Shown here in pieces: positions 33,503 through 41,197 of a stretch of DNA of 64,000 bases. Position numbers and translations under genes: made by a program. The notes under the pieces are model-generated. The model was not told where the DNA came from. It searched no databases and saw nothing but the letters and a program-made list of their open reading frames with translations. Position 1 is the first letter of the stretch; each line of letters opens with the position of its first letter. The stretch comes from Acidovorax sp. sif1233 (GTDB lineage Bacteria > Pseudomonadota > Gammaproteobacteria > Burkholderiales > Burkholderiaceae_C): positions 891,302-955,301 of the forward strand of contig NZ_JAHUWZ010000002.1 of NCBI RefSeq assembly GCF_019218755.1, in the 5' to 3' direction.

Positions 33503-34450
33503 ATGCGAAGCCTGAGCTCCTGGTCGTCGGAAAATCTGCCTGAATCCATGCGGTTGCGGGGCTGGCGCGATGCGCTGCATGCCGAAGTGCTGGAGATGGA
33601 CGCCTTGCCGCTGCAGCGAGACGGTTTCTTCGGCAGCATTGAGCGCTGCACGCTTCACTGCATCCTGCCGCACCAAGCACGGGGTGCGCCGCAGAAGGTC
33701 CTGCGCTCCGCCGCAGAGATAGCCCGCGGCCCGCGCAATGCCTACTACCTGCTATCGCAGCCCCAGCTTCCATGGCGCGCCGTACACGTGGGCCGCACGA
33801 GCATTTTGCAGCCCGGGGATTCCATCCTCATCGACTCTCGCGAACCCTACGAGTTCGACTTTGGCGTTGGCCTGGACGACCTGTCGGTCGAACTGCCCAT
33901 TGATTGGGTTGAACGGTGGCTGCCCGAGCCTTCGCGGCTCATTGGACGCCCGCTGCGGGGCGACGCTGGCTGGGGGCTGGCGCTGCGTGGCATCAAGGAA
34001 GCGTTGGTCCCTCGCGGCCTTGTGGATCGACCCTGCTCGCAGGACGAGTTGATCGAAGACCAGTTGGGAGGACTGCTGTCACTGCTGGACGATGTCGATG
34101 GTGCGCAGCGCCCCGCCATGCAGGTGGCCTACGAACGGTCCCTCCAGGTCATGCGCGCCCGTTTCATGCAGCCTGGGCTGACAGCGGCAGAGGTTGCAGC
34201 CGATGCCGGCTTGTCGCTGCGCACGCTGCACCGGGCGATGGCCGCGCAAGGCCAGGGATACCTGACCACGCTCATGACCCTGCGCGTGGAGGCGGCAGCG
34301 GGCTTGCTCGCTCAGCCGCGGTTTCGCCGGCTGGGGGTGGGCGAGATTGGCCGGCGCTGCGGCTTCACCAATGCGTCGCATTTCGCTCGCCAGTTCCATC
34401 GGCAACGCCAGATGACGCCACAGGCTTTCCGGGCGCATGCATTGCGCTGA
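33503..34450 (+). CDS. AraC-family transcriptional regulator
   Basis: From ATG 33503 this is 315 residues. The N-terminal region (about 20-190) resembles the FeaR-type AraC-binding domain (SREPYEFDFGVGLDDLSVELPIDWVERWLP). The C-terminal 100 residues carry two helix-turn-helix motifs (LTAAEVAADAGLSLRTLHRAM and GVGEIGRRCGFTNASHFARQFHR), ending PQAFRAHALR. It probably senses an aromatic or amine-derived effector and activates the following serine hydrolase gene; both points are inferred from position and family. Confidence 0.85.
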   Translation: MRSLSSWSSENLPESMRLRGWRDALHAEVLEMDALPLQRDGFFGSIERCTLHCILPHQARGAPQKVLRSAAEIARGPRNAYYLLSQPQLPWRAVHVGRTSILQPGDSILIDSREPYEFDFGVGLDDLSVELPIDWVERWLPEPSRLIGRPLRGDAGWGLALRGIKEALVPRGLVDRPCSQDELIEDQLGGLLSLLDDVDGAQRPAMQVAYERSLQVMRARFMQPGLTAAEVAADAGLSLRTLHRAMAAQGQGYLTTLMTLRVEAAAGLLAQPRFRRLGVGEIGRRCGFTNASHFARQFHRQRQMTPQAFRAHALR

Positions 34451-34596
34451 CAAGGCAAGCCGTCGCTGGCACATGGCGGCCAGAGACCTGGCGTGATACG
34501 GCCAGCCGCAGCGCACTTCGTTTCCTAGACTTTCCTCGCTGACGCCCGCAATGCTGCGGCGTTGAAGCGAGTGACCAAAAATTCCCAGGAGACAAC

Positions 34597-35781
34597 ATGA
34601 ACATGAAAAATGCGCTCGACGAAATTCTTGCCGACGGCGTGAAACGAGGTCACGCACCGGGCGTACTGGCTCTCGTAGCCGATCGGGACGGCATCCTGTA
34701 CGAAGGAAGCGCCGGTGAGCGCCAGTTGGGAGGCGGTGCGGCCATGGGCCCCGACACGGTGTTGTGGATTGCTTCAATGACCAAAGCGATTACTTCGGTA
34801 GCCGCCATTCAGTGCGTCGAGCGCGGCCTGCTGGACCTCGATGCGCCAGCTTCCCGTGTGGTACCTGCCATTGGCGCGCTGGGGGTGTTGACCGGTTTTG
34901 ACGCGCAAGGGCAACCGATCACCCGCCCGCCGAAGCGCCCGATCACGCTGCGGCATCTGCTTTCGCACAATTCCGGCTGCAGCTACGAGATCTGGAACCC
35001 CGACATGCAAAAAGTGCAGGCGGCGCTCGGCATCCCCGGAACCATCGACTGCCGCTTGAAGGCGCTGGAACTGCCTCTGGTGGCCGACCCGGGCGAGCGT
35101 TGGGAGTACGGCATAGGCATCGACTGGGCCGGCCGCATGGTCGAGGCCGTGACCGGCCTCACGCTGGGTGAGTTCATGCACCAGAACCTCTGGGGGCCGC
35201 TGGGCATGACCAGCACGGGCTTCCATATCACGCCCGACATGCGCCAGCGCCTTGCCGGCGTACACCTGCGCGGCGAAGACGGCGCCTTTGCCCCCTTCCC
35301 TTTCGAGATCACTCAGGAGCCCGAGTTCCACATGGGAGGTGGCGCGCTCTACAGCACCGCAGGCAACTATGCCCGCTTCATGCGCATGGTGCTCAACCTC
35401 GGCCAACTAGACGGCGAGCGTGTACTGAAGCCGGAGACGGTGGTCAGCCACCTGATGCTCAACCAGATCGGCAACGCGCGAGTGAGCCTGCTCAAGGCTG
35501 CCATCGCGCTGACCGCTGACGCGGAGTTCTTCCCGGGCCTGCGAAAAACCTGGAGCTTGGCATTCCAGATCAATGAAGAGGAAGCCCCTACGGGCCGCCC
35601 CGCAGGCAGCCTCTCGTGGGCCGGCCTGGCCAACAGTTTCTTCTGGATCGATCCGCACACCGGCATCGCCGGACTGCTGGCGACCCAGACCTTCCCTTTC
35701 GCGGATGCAAGGGTCATGGATCTGTTGTACGCCTACGAGAAAGGCGTCTACGACGCCCTGCGCCGGACAAGGAAGGGATAA
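34597..35781 (+). CDS. Serine hydrolase of the class C beta-lactamase/esterase family
   Basis: The 394 residues contain the catalytic SxxK as SMTK (near residue 60) in LWIASMTKAITSVAAIQ, and WEYGIGIDWAG (near 169) at the position of the YxN tyrosine. There is no signal peptide, which favours an EstB-like cytoplasmic esterase over a beta-lactamase. It would hydrolyse an ester or amide through an acyl-serine intermediate. CAGGAGA precedes the start by seven bases. It follows the AraC gene on the same strand. Confidence 0.85.
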   Translation: MNMKNALDEILADGVKRGHAPGVLALVADRDGILYEGSAGERQLGGGAAMGPDTVLWIASMTKAITSVAAIQCVERGLLDLDAPASRVVPAIGALGVLTGFDAQGQPITRPPKRPITLRHLLSHNSGCSYEIWNPDMQKVQAALGIPGTIDCRLKALELPLVADPGERWEYGIGIDWAGRMVEAVTGLTLGEFMHQNLWGPLGMTSTGFHITPDMRQRLAGVHLRGEDGAFAPFPFEITQEPEFHMGGGALYSTAGNYARFMRMVLNLGQLDGERVLKPETVVSHLMLNQIGNARVSLLKAAIALTADAEFFPGLRKTWSLAFQINEEEAPTGRPAGSLSWAGLANSFFWIDPHTGIAGLLATQTFPFADARVMDLLYAYEKGVYDALRRTRKG

Positions 35782-35798
35782 CGGACAAGGTCATACCG

Positions 35799-35824
35799 CC
35801 AGCGCCACTCAACGGTGGCGCTGG
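35799..35824 (+). terminator. Strong hairpin after the serine hydrolase
   Basis: A 10-bp perfect stem CCAGCGCCAC-TCAACG-GTGGCGCTGG just past the stop codon. There is no T-run, but the location suggests a terminator. The 250 bases after it contain no recognisable gene. Confidence 0.5.
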
Positions 35825-36080
35825 CCAAGTAGGCAAACAGCAAACAGGAAATGCATGCCGCCGTTGGGAAGGAGCAAGGAGCAGGCGGCATGCACCAGGC
35901 CGAAACTGAAAAATCCACCCCTGCCGACGAGCCGCCGAGGCCAAGTCTTCGGCTGTGCTTTTTTTGGGTCGGCCCTCAATGGCAGCCACCGGGAAAAGCA
36001 GCCCGTGGACTGCCAGGCTTTCACGACCACACTCCACCTGCAGCAGGCCGATCTCACCTTTGCAGGTGTCTTGAGAGCGC

Positions 36081-36749
36081 TCAGGACTGGCGGTTGACGG
36101 CAACGATGCGGTACACGCAACGCGTCGCGCCCGCCAACAGATGTTGCTCACGACTGACTCTGGCATCCGCACCAGCGACTTCCTGGAATAGCTGCAGTTC
36201 CGAACGGCAAAAACCCTGGCAGGTGCGCGCGGCGATGCAGATCGGGCAGTGGTCCTCGATCAACAGCCAGCCGCTCCGGTCACGTTCGACACGCGCCATG
36301 TAGCCTTCTTCGGTACGAACGGTGGCGAGCTGTTCAAGCCGCTCCTTCAGGGTCCGGCCTTTGCAGACCTGCAAATACGTGGCCCGCGCCTCGGCTTCGC
36401 GCTGCGCGATCAGACGGTCCATCCCTTCTTCGCCAAACAACGCGCGCACCGACCCGATCATCTGTACGGCCAGCTGCGCATGCGTGTCCGGGAACCGGCC
36501 GTTGCCGGCCTCGGTCAGCACCCAGTTCTGGCGCGGGCGCCCCACGCCAGGCAGCGCTTCCTGCCGCCCCTCGATCCATCCAGACGCCACCAGTTTCTGG
36601 ACTTGCTGCCGGGCCGCCTCCGGCGTCAGGTCCATCGCCGTCGCAAGCATGGCAGTGGATGCGGCGCCCTTGGACTTGATGAAAAAAAGGATGCGATCCG
36701 CCGTCGGCAGATCTGCCTTATTTTCAAAGTTTTTACTTGTATAAAGCAT
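36081..36749 (-). CDS. Helix-turn-helix regulator with Cys-rich (Fe-S type) C-terminus
   Basis: From ATG 36749 this is 222 residues (GTG 36758 is possible). A winged helix-turn-helix (about 12-80: ADRILFFIKSKGAASTAMLATAMDLTPEAARQQVQKLVASG) is followed by a helical domain and a cysteine motif DHCPICIAARTCQGFC (C-x2-C-x5-C-x3-C) with a further Cys in TRCVYRI near the end. This layout matches SufR-like COG2345 regulators, some of which bind an iron-sulfur cluster. It is divergent from an MFS-DUF2165 pair by about 70 bp and probably represses it. Confidence 0.75.
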   Translation of the reverse strand: MLYTSKNFENKADLPTADRILFFIKSKGAASTAMLATAMDLTPEAARQQVQKLVASGWIEGRQEALPGVGRPRQNWVLTEAGNGRFPDTHAQLAVQMIGSVRALFGEEGMDRLIAQREAEARATYLQVCKGRTLKERLEQLATVRTEEGYMARVERDRSGWLLIEDHCPICIAARTCQGFCRSELQLFQEVAGADARVSREQHLLAGATRCVYRIVAVNRQS

Positions 36750-36818
36750 GGCGCCCACTTAATATGCAAGGAATTACTTGGATTTTAAGCCATCCCGTTT
36801 TCCCCTCTCCGTGAATCC

Positions 36819-38270
36819 ATGAGTTCTCCTGTGTCCCCTTCCCTTTCTCCTTCTGTTTCAACGGCCACCTGGAGCGACTTGTTCACCGGCACGAATGGCT
36901 GGCTCGCCCTGGCCCTCACCGGTGGCGTGGCGCTGCATGCCGTCAACGTGCACATCGTGACCACTGTATTGCCGTCGGTGGTCCGGGACATCGGAGGGCT
37001 GGACTGGTACGCCTGGAGCACCACTCTCTTTGTGGTGGCCTCCATCCTGGGGGCCGTGCTGTCGGTTCGGCTGCTCGGTGTAGCGGGGCCCCGCGACGCC
37101 TGCATGGCGGCGTTGGCGGTGTTCGCGCTCGGCTCGGCCATCTGCGCCGGTGCGCCGTCCATACCGTGGATGCTGGCCGGGCGCAGCGTGCAGGGCCTGG
37201 GAGGCGGCACACTGGCCGCGTTGAGCTATGCGCTGATACGGATCGTTTTCGCGCCTGCGCTGTGGCCGCGCGCGGTGGCCCTGGTGTCCGGCATGTGGGG
37301 CGTGGCCACCCTGTGCGGGCCGGCCGTGGGCGGCCTGTTCGCGCAGGCGGGACATTGGCGATGGGCGTTCTGGACCCTGTTACCCGTGGCGCTGCTACAG
37401 GCGCTGCTGGCCGCCCTGAAGCTGCGTCCTGCACGCACCCAGGCCGCGGCCGTCCCTGCGCGGGCGGGCATCCCTTTGGCCCAGGTCGTGTTGCTGATGG
37501 CATCGGTGATGGTGGTCGCCGTGGGCGGCCTCTCGTCGGCACTGATGGTGCAGGGGGCGGGTGTCGCAGCGGGGCTGGCGTTGGGCGCCGCGGCGATTGC
37601 ATGGGATCGCCGGGCATCCGTGCGCTTGCTGCCTTCGGGCGCCACGCGGCTGCGCTCACCTTTGGGAGCGGTCTATGCGAGCATCGCCTTGCTGCTGATC
37701 GGCACCACCACCGAGATCTTCGTGCCCTACTTTCTGCAGGTGCTGCAGGGCCTGACGCCACTGGCCGCGGGCTACCTCACCGCCGCCATGGCAGCCGGCT
37801 GGAGTGTGAGCTCGCTGGTGTCTTCGGGATGTACCGGAGCCCGCGCCGAGCGCCTGCAGCGCGCGGGACCGATGCTGTGCGCGGCTGCCCTGCTGGCCCT
37901 GGCGGTGCTGGTGCCTGCCGGCGCCGGTCTGCCGGCGAGCGCAGGAATGGCGCTTTGCGGTGTGGCGTTGGCAGGCGTCGGCGCCGGCGTGGGCATGGGC
38001 TGGCCGCACCTGGTCACCCGCCTGCTGACACTCGCTCCGCCCGGTGAAACCGACACGGCGTCGGCCGCCATCACGACGGTACAGCTCTATGGCATGGCGA
38101 TCGGGGCGGCGATGGCAGGGCTTGTGGCCAATGCAGCGGGGCTCACCCGCCCAGGAGGCGCGGCGGGCGCACAGTCTGCCGCGCTGTGGCTGTTCGCTAC
38201 CTTCGCGCTGCCGCCCGCAGTGGCCATACTGCTGGCGCGCCGGATCACCCGTCGGCAAGGAATTTCGTGA
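36819..38270 (+). CDS. MFS transporter (DHA2-like, 14-helix)
   Basis: The 483 residues have about fourteen hydrophobic helices. LALALTGGVALHAVNVHIVTTVLPSVVRDIG is the first helix with the D-x-x-L-type loop, GRSVQGLGGGTLAALSYALI carries motif C-like glycines, and GVATLCGPAVGGLFAQAGHWRWAFW matches the antiporter motif (GPxxGG) of drug/proton exporters. It is divergent from the Cys-rich regulator, and its stop overlaps the start of the next gene (TGATG). A drug-export role is likely. Confidence 0.85.
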   Translation: MSSPVSPSLSPSVSTATWSDLFTGTNGWLALALTGGVALHAVNVHIVTTVLPSVVRDIGGLDWYAWSTTLFVVASILGAVLSVRLLGVAGPRDACMAALAVFALGSAICAGAPSIPWMLAGRSVQGLGGGTLAALSYALIRIVFAPALWPRAVALVSGMWGVATLCGPAVGGLFAQAGHWRWAFWTLLPVALLQALLAALKLRPARTQAAAVPARAGIPLAQVVLLMASVMVVAVGGLSSALMVQGAGVAAGLALGAAAIAWDRRASVRLLPSGATRLRSPLGAVYASIALLLIGTTTEIFVPYFLQVLQGLTPLAAGYLTAAMAAGWSVSSLVSSGCTGARAERLQRAGPMLCAAALLALAVLVPAGAGLPASAGMALCGVALAGVGAGVGMGWPHLVTRLLTLAPPGETDTASAAITTVQLYGMAIGAAMAGLVANAAGLTRPGGAAGAQSAALWLFATFALPPAVAILLARRITRRQGIS

Positions 38271-38755
38271 TGGGGGCCGGTATGTCACAGGAGCTGTTCC
38301 TGGCGGTCCATGCCTTGGGCCTGGCGATCTGGCTGTCCATCAGCGTCATCAACAACTGCCACGCGCTTGGCGGCTCTACAGCTGCCATCGGCGCAACGAT
38401 GTCGATGGCGCCGCTGAAGCAGCAGCCCGCGATCGACACGCCACTCTTTTCACGGGCCATCGATTCGCCCGCCGTTCACCGACTCGCGCTGCTGTGGGTG
38501 CTGGCGCTGCAGACCGTGGCGGCAGCCGCGTGCTGGGCGGGCTGCTGGCAACTGCTCGCCGTGGGCGACCTGGTCACCGCCCGGCCCTGGCTGAACCTGG
38601 CATTGAGCACCTTCGCTGCGTTCTTGTTGTCCATGCATCTCGGGGGGCTGTGGTTCGGCTATTGGATCCGGCAACAGAGCCTGCAACTGACCCACATCGC
38701 CCTGCTGATCTGGGTGGCTGCTGCCTTTGTTGTCTTCAATATGGCGTGGGCATAG
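38270..38755 (+). CDS. DUF2165-like small membrane protein
   Basis: The 161 residues contain four predicted membrane helices. SISVINNCHALGGSTAAIGATMSM and the later LALLWVLALQTVAAAACWAGCWQLL resemble DUF2165 proteins (NN...., a central SMx motif, then two helices). The start overlaps the MFS stop by one base, so the pair is translationally coupled and controlled with the exporter. Function unknown. Confidence 0.6.
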   Translation: MGAGMSQELFLAVHALGLAIWLSISVINNCHALGGSTAAIGATMSMAPLKQQPAIDTPLFSRAIDSPAVHRLALLWVLALQTVAAAACWAGCWQLLAVGDLVTARPWLNLALSTFAAFLLSMHLGGLWFGYWIRQQSLQLTHIALLIWVAAAFVVFNMAWA

Positions 38756-38862
38756 GCGGGGCAGTGCCACGTGCTCCGCCCATCGGTGCCTGAAAACTGG
38801 GAAAGGCTCCCCAACAGAGTGCACGCCAGAAGCGGAGGTGACTGGCGGCCTGAAGGACGTTG

Positions 38863-39066
38863 AAGCGGTCGGGGGTACCTTACCGGAACCCCTGTCAAGT
38901 TCGCCACACCTCTGCCTCCACCCTGCCGACCTCTGGCCAGAACCCCTGGTACGTCGCCCAGCAGTTGGGACATGAAGACGTGGAGGTGTTCCGGACCTGC
39001 GGAAAGTTCATCCGCAAGGACTACCAGAAGCCCAAGGCCGAATTGCGCATTGTGGGAAGCGCCTGA
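38863..39066 (+). pseudogene. C-terminal remnant of a tyrosine recombinase (phage integrase)
   Basis: The frame reads PYRNPCQVRHTSASTLPTSG followed by QNPWYVAQQLGHEDVEVFRTCGKFIRKDYQKPK, which matches the end of tyrosine integrases: the R-H-T box, the LGH box, and a degraded catalytic Tyr region (FRTCGKF, where FRTYGKF is expected). The Tyr to Cys change would abolish catalysis. The N-terminal 80% is missing. It marks a former integration event next to the 39.2-kb repeats. Confidence 0.75.
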
Positions 39067-39187
39067 TCGGTGCGATTCGCGTGCGACTTCGGTGCGATTC
39101 TCAGCACCCTACGAAGACACTTCGGGGCAAAGAAAACCGCCACAGACTAGCGGTTTCCAGTGCGTGGCGGTGTCTTGGATGGGGCAC

Positions 39188-39329
39188 GGGGGTACAAAAC
39201 GATGGATGAGGGCAGCCGGCGGGGTACAGATTCCCCTATGGCGAACCCCCTTCTACAGAGGGAAGTGGGGGTACAAAAGCCCGATTTCACCAGCTTTCTG
39301 GGTTTGTACCGCCACTTGTACCCCCACTT
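39188..39329. repeat. Cluster of GGGGTACAAA motifs with a 14-bp inverted pair
   Basis: GGGGGTACAAAA (39188-39199), GGGGTACA (39221-39228), AAGTGGGGGTACAA (39263-39276), TTTGTACC (39303-39310) and TTGTACCCCCACTT (39316-39329). The third and fifth are exact inverted copies, 39 bp apart. The cluster follows the integrase remnant and may be old recombinase arm sites or an attachment-site region. Confidence 0.55.
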
Positions 39330-39397
39330 TTGCTTGGCTGGGCATGGACGGCTGTAGACGGCCATGGTCTGCAAGTTGTTGATTCAGCAAAGAAAAA

Positions 39398-39426
39398 GGG
39401 CGTCCACTGGATTGGTGTGGACGCCC
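39398..39426 (+). terminator. Hairpin GGGCGTCCAC/GTGGACGCCC
   Basis: A perfect 10-bp stem with a 9-base loop, preceded by an A-run (AGAAAAAGGG). It works best as a terminator on the minus strand, where the A-run becomes a T-run. Confidence 0.55.
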
Positions 39427-39511
39427 TTGGATGGGGTTATGGTGGGCTGGCGTCTACTGAATGATTTATGGAAACAGCTTATATAAGCCAACTTTCACGA
39501 CACAAACCCGT

Positions 39512-39535
39512 CTTGTTCCCCGGCTTGTTCCCCGG
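39512..39535 (+). repeat. Tandem 12-bp direct repeat CTTGTTCCCCGG
   Basis: Two adjacent identical 12-mers in an otherwise gene-free kilobase after the integrase remnant. Function unknown. Confidence 0.5.
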
Positions 39536-39662
39536 TCTTTACATCCTTCATTTTGCTCACATTTCAAGCGTTTTGCGGAATCGAAGTTGATGGCATTTGG
39601 TCTGCGCGAAGCCTTGGCGCACTAGGTGAATTTGTTCGGGCGATCTCGAAAGACTCCTGCAC

Positions 39663-39690
39663 AAAAAAAGGCGGGCTGTTGCCCGCAAAA
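39663..39690 (-). terminator. Rho-independent terminator of the 39.7-42.5 kb operon
   Basis: Read on the minus strand, GCGGGC-AACA-GCCCGC is followed by CTTTTTTT. It lies about 70 bp after the last IPTL-type gene and fits a classical intrinsic terminator. Confidence 0.8.
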
Positions 39691-39757
39691 GATGGAGTGA
39701 ACTCACTAACGACTCAATAGCTGCTTACGCCCGCTGCATAGTTGCTTCAGCCTCTTT

Positions 39758-40435
39758 TTATGCAGAACGCTGCTTGCGCCACCGCCACGCGCCCACCCCC
39801 ACCATCAGGGCGGACAGCAGCAGCAGCCCCCATTCGCCCAAGGTGGGCACGGCGTTGACGCCGCCCGGCGTGGGCGGTGTGGCGGAGAGTGCCCAGGTGC
39901 CGCCCGGTTCGCCGTCCCATTGGCTCGAATAGGCGTCGCCCGAGTCGATGTTTCCACACATCACGGCGCCCTGCACGGTGAGACCCGGTGGCGCGTTGCA
40001 CAGTCCATTGTGGGCGCCTCCGTAGTGGATGTTCGTGAAGTCGATGTGGTCGCCCTGCGCATGCGGGGCGGGCGTTTGCCAGCGCTGCACGGCGACGGCG
40101 AGATCCAGCACCCCGCCCATGGTGGTGGCCGTGATGTAGGCCAGCGACACCTGCGGGTCGCTGCTGGCATAGGTGGTCAGTCCATCGGTAAACGAGAACG
40201 AAGTCACCTGCGCCGTGATGTCCTGGTTGCTGAGATTGTTCGGCAAAGGCGACGCCGTGGAGAACGAGCCTGCCTGCCCCATGGCCGTGGTGTAGGCGCC
40301 GCAATTGCCGGCAAGGCAGTTGGTGAAGTTGTGCAGGGCGGGGGCGGTGTAGGCCGGGCCCGTGTAGGTGTAGGTGGCGGCCCAGGCGCCGGCCTGGAGG
40401 AAGGCGGCAGCCAGCAGTGTGAGGGTTTTCTTCAT
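39758..40435 (-). CDS. IPTL-CTERM-type secreted protein, small paralogue
   Basis: The 225 residues have a signal peptide (MKKTLTLLAAAFLQAGAWA), a central domain of unknown fold (YTYTGPAYTAPALHNFTNCLAGNCGAY, with paired cysteines) and a sorting tail VPTLGEWG, hydrophobic helix, WRWRKQRSA. It is paralogous to the next gene upstream (40451-41131), which begins MKKQLALITLAAFAHTGAWA and shares the YSYTG...HNFT...C...DC pattern. It is the last gene of a three-gene operon divergent from LuxR paralogue D. Function unknown, probably surface-associated. Confidence 0.75.
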   Translation of the reverse strand: MKKTLTLLAAAFLQAGAWAATYTYTGPAYTAPALHNFTNCLAGNCGAYTTAMGQAGSFSTASPLPNNLSNQDITAQVTSFSFTDGLTTYASSDPQVSLAYITATTMGGVLDLAVAVQRWQTPAPHAQGDHIDFTNIHYGGAHNGLCNAPPGLTVQGAVMCGNIDSGDAYSSQWDGEPGGTWALSATPPTPGGVNAVPTLGEWGLLLLSALMVGVGAWRWRKQRSA

Positions 40436-40450
40436 GGAAGCGGGTGGGTT

Positions 40451-41131
40451 TTAAGAAGTGAGATTGCGCCGCCCGCGCAGGGCCAGGCCCAGCAGGCCGG
40501 CGGCGGTCAGCGCCAGGGCGAAGGGGTTGTCCACCGGCACGGACTGCACGCCAGCGGAGGGGCCTGGAGGCGCCAGGGCGCCTGGGTCGGCCCAACTGGT
40601 GTTGTCGTCCCAGGTGCCGTTGCCCTCGCTCTGGGTGCATGTGTCGCCACCCCCAGGCGCTGGGGCAGTGGTCAGGCAGATCACGTTGTGACGGCTGCGA
40701 GAGGTCGTGTTGACGTCGTCCAAGCGCATGTTGGCGCCGTTATGCGGCCCGGATTGCTGCCAACGCGTAGCGAGTATCTGCAGCTTGGTCAGTTGGCCTG
40801 CGGCATCGGTGGTGGCTTGGGCGAAGTTCAGCGTGACCAAGGGGTCGCCGCTGGCATAGGCGACCAGGCCGTCAAAAATCGAGAACGCTGTGATATTGCC
40901 CAGAGGGATGGAGTCACTCGTCATGTTGGGCGGGAGCGCCACGGTGGTGGTGATCGTGGCCGTCGGCCACATGGCGGTGCTGAAGTTGGCGCAATCGCCC
41001 GCGCCGCAAGGGGCGGTGAAGTTGTGCACAGTGGCCGAGTCATACAGGTTGCCGGTGTAGCTATAGGTGGCGGCCCAGGCGCCCGTGTGGGCGAATGCGG
41101 CCAGGGTGATGAGGGCTAGTTGTTTTTTCAT
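40451..41131 (-). CDS. Secreted protein with VPVDNPFAL-type sorting tail
   Basis: From ATG 41131 this is 226 residues. A signal peptide (ending HTGAWA) precedes a domain homologous to that of the downstream paralogue (YSYTGNLYDSATVHNFTAPC, then FSIFDGLVAYASGDPLVTL). The tail reads VPVDNPFALALTAAGLLGLALRGRRNLTS: a motif, a hydrophobic helix and a basic end, but with VPVDNPFAL where IPTLxxWG is usual. This variant is shared with the first gene of the operon. The two tail types within one operon may address the same or sister sorting enzymes. Confidence 0.7.
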   Translation of the reverse strand: MKKQLALITLAAFAHTGAWAATYSYTGNLYDSATVHNFTAPCGAGDCANFSTAMWPTATITTTVALPPNMTSDSIPLGNITAFSIFDGLVAYASGDPLVTLNFAQATTDAAGQLTKLQILATRWQQSGPHNGANMRLDDVNTTSRSRHNVICLTTAPAPGGGDTCTQSEGNGTWDDNTSWADPGALAPPGPSAGVQSVPVDNPFALALTAAGLLGLALRGRRNLTS

Positions 41132-41197
41132 GGCAAGAGGGTGTGGCAGAAAAAGTGCCACCAGCACTTATCTAGCAAGCGCAGAAAGCTATCTTTT

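Noticed and set aside
39188..39329. Possible CRISPR-like array from the repeated GGGGTACAAA motifs
   Set aside because: The repeats are only 8-14 bp, in both orientations and irregularly spaced; no cas genes are present.
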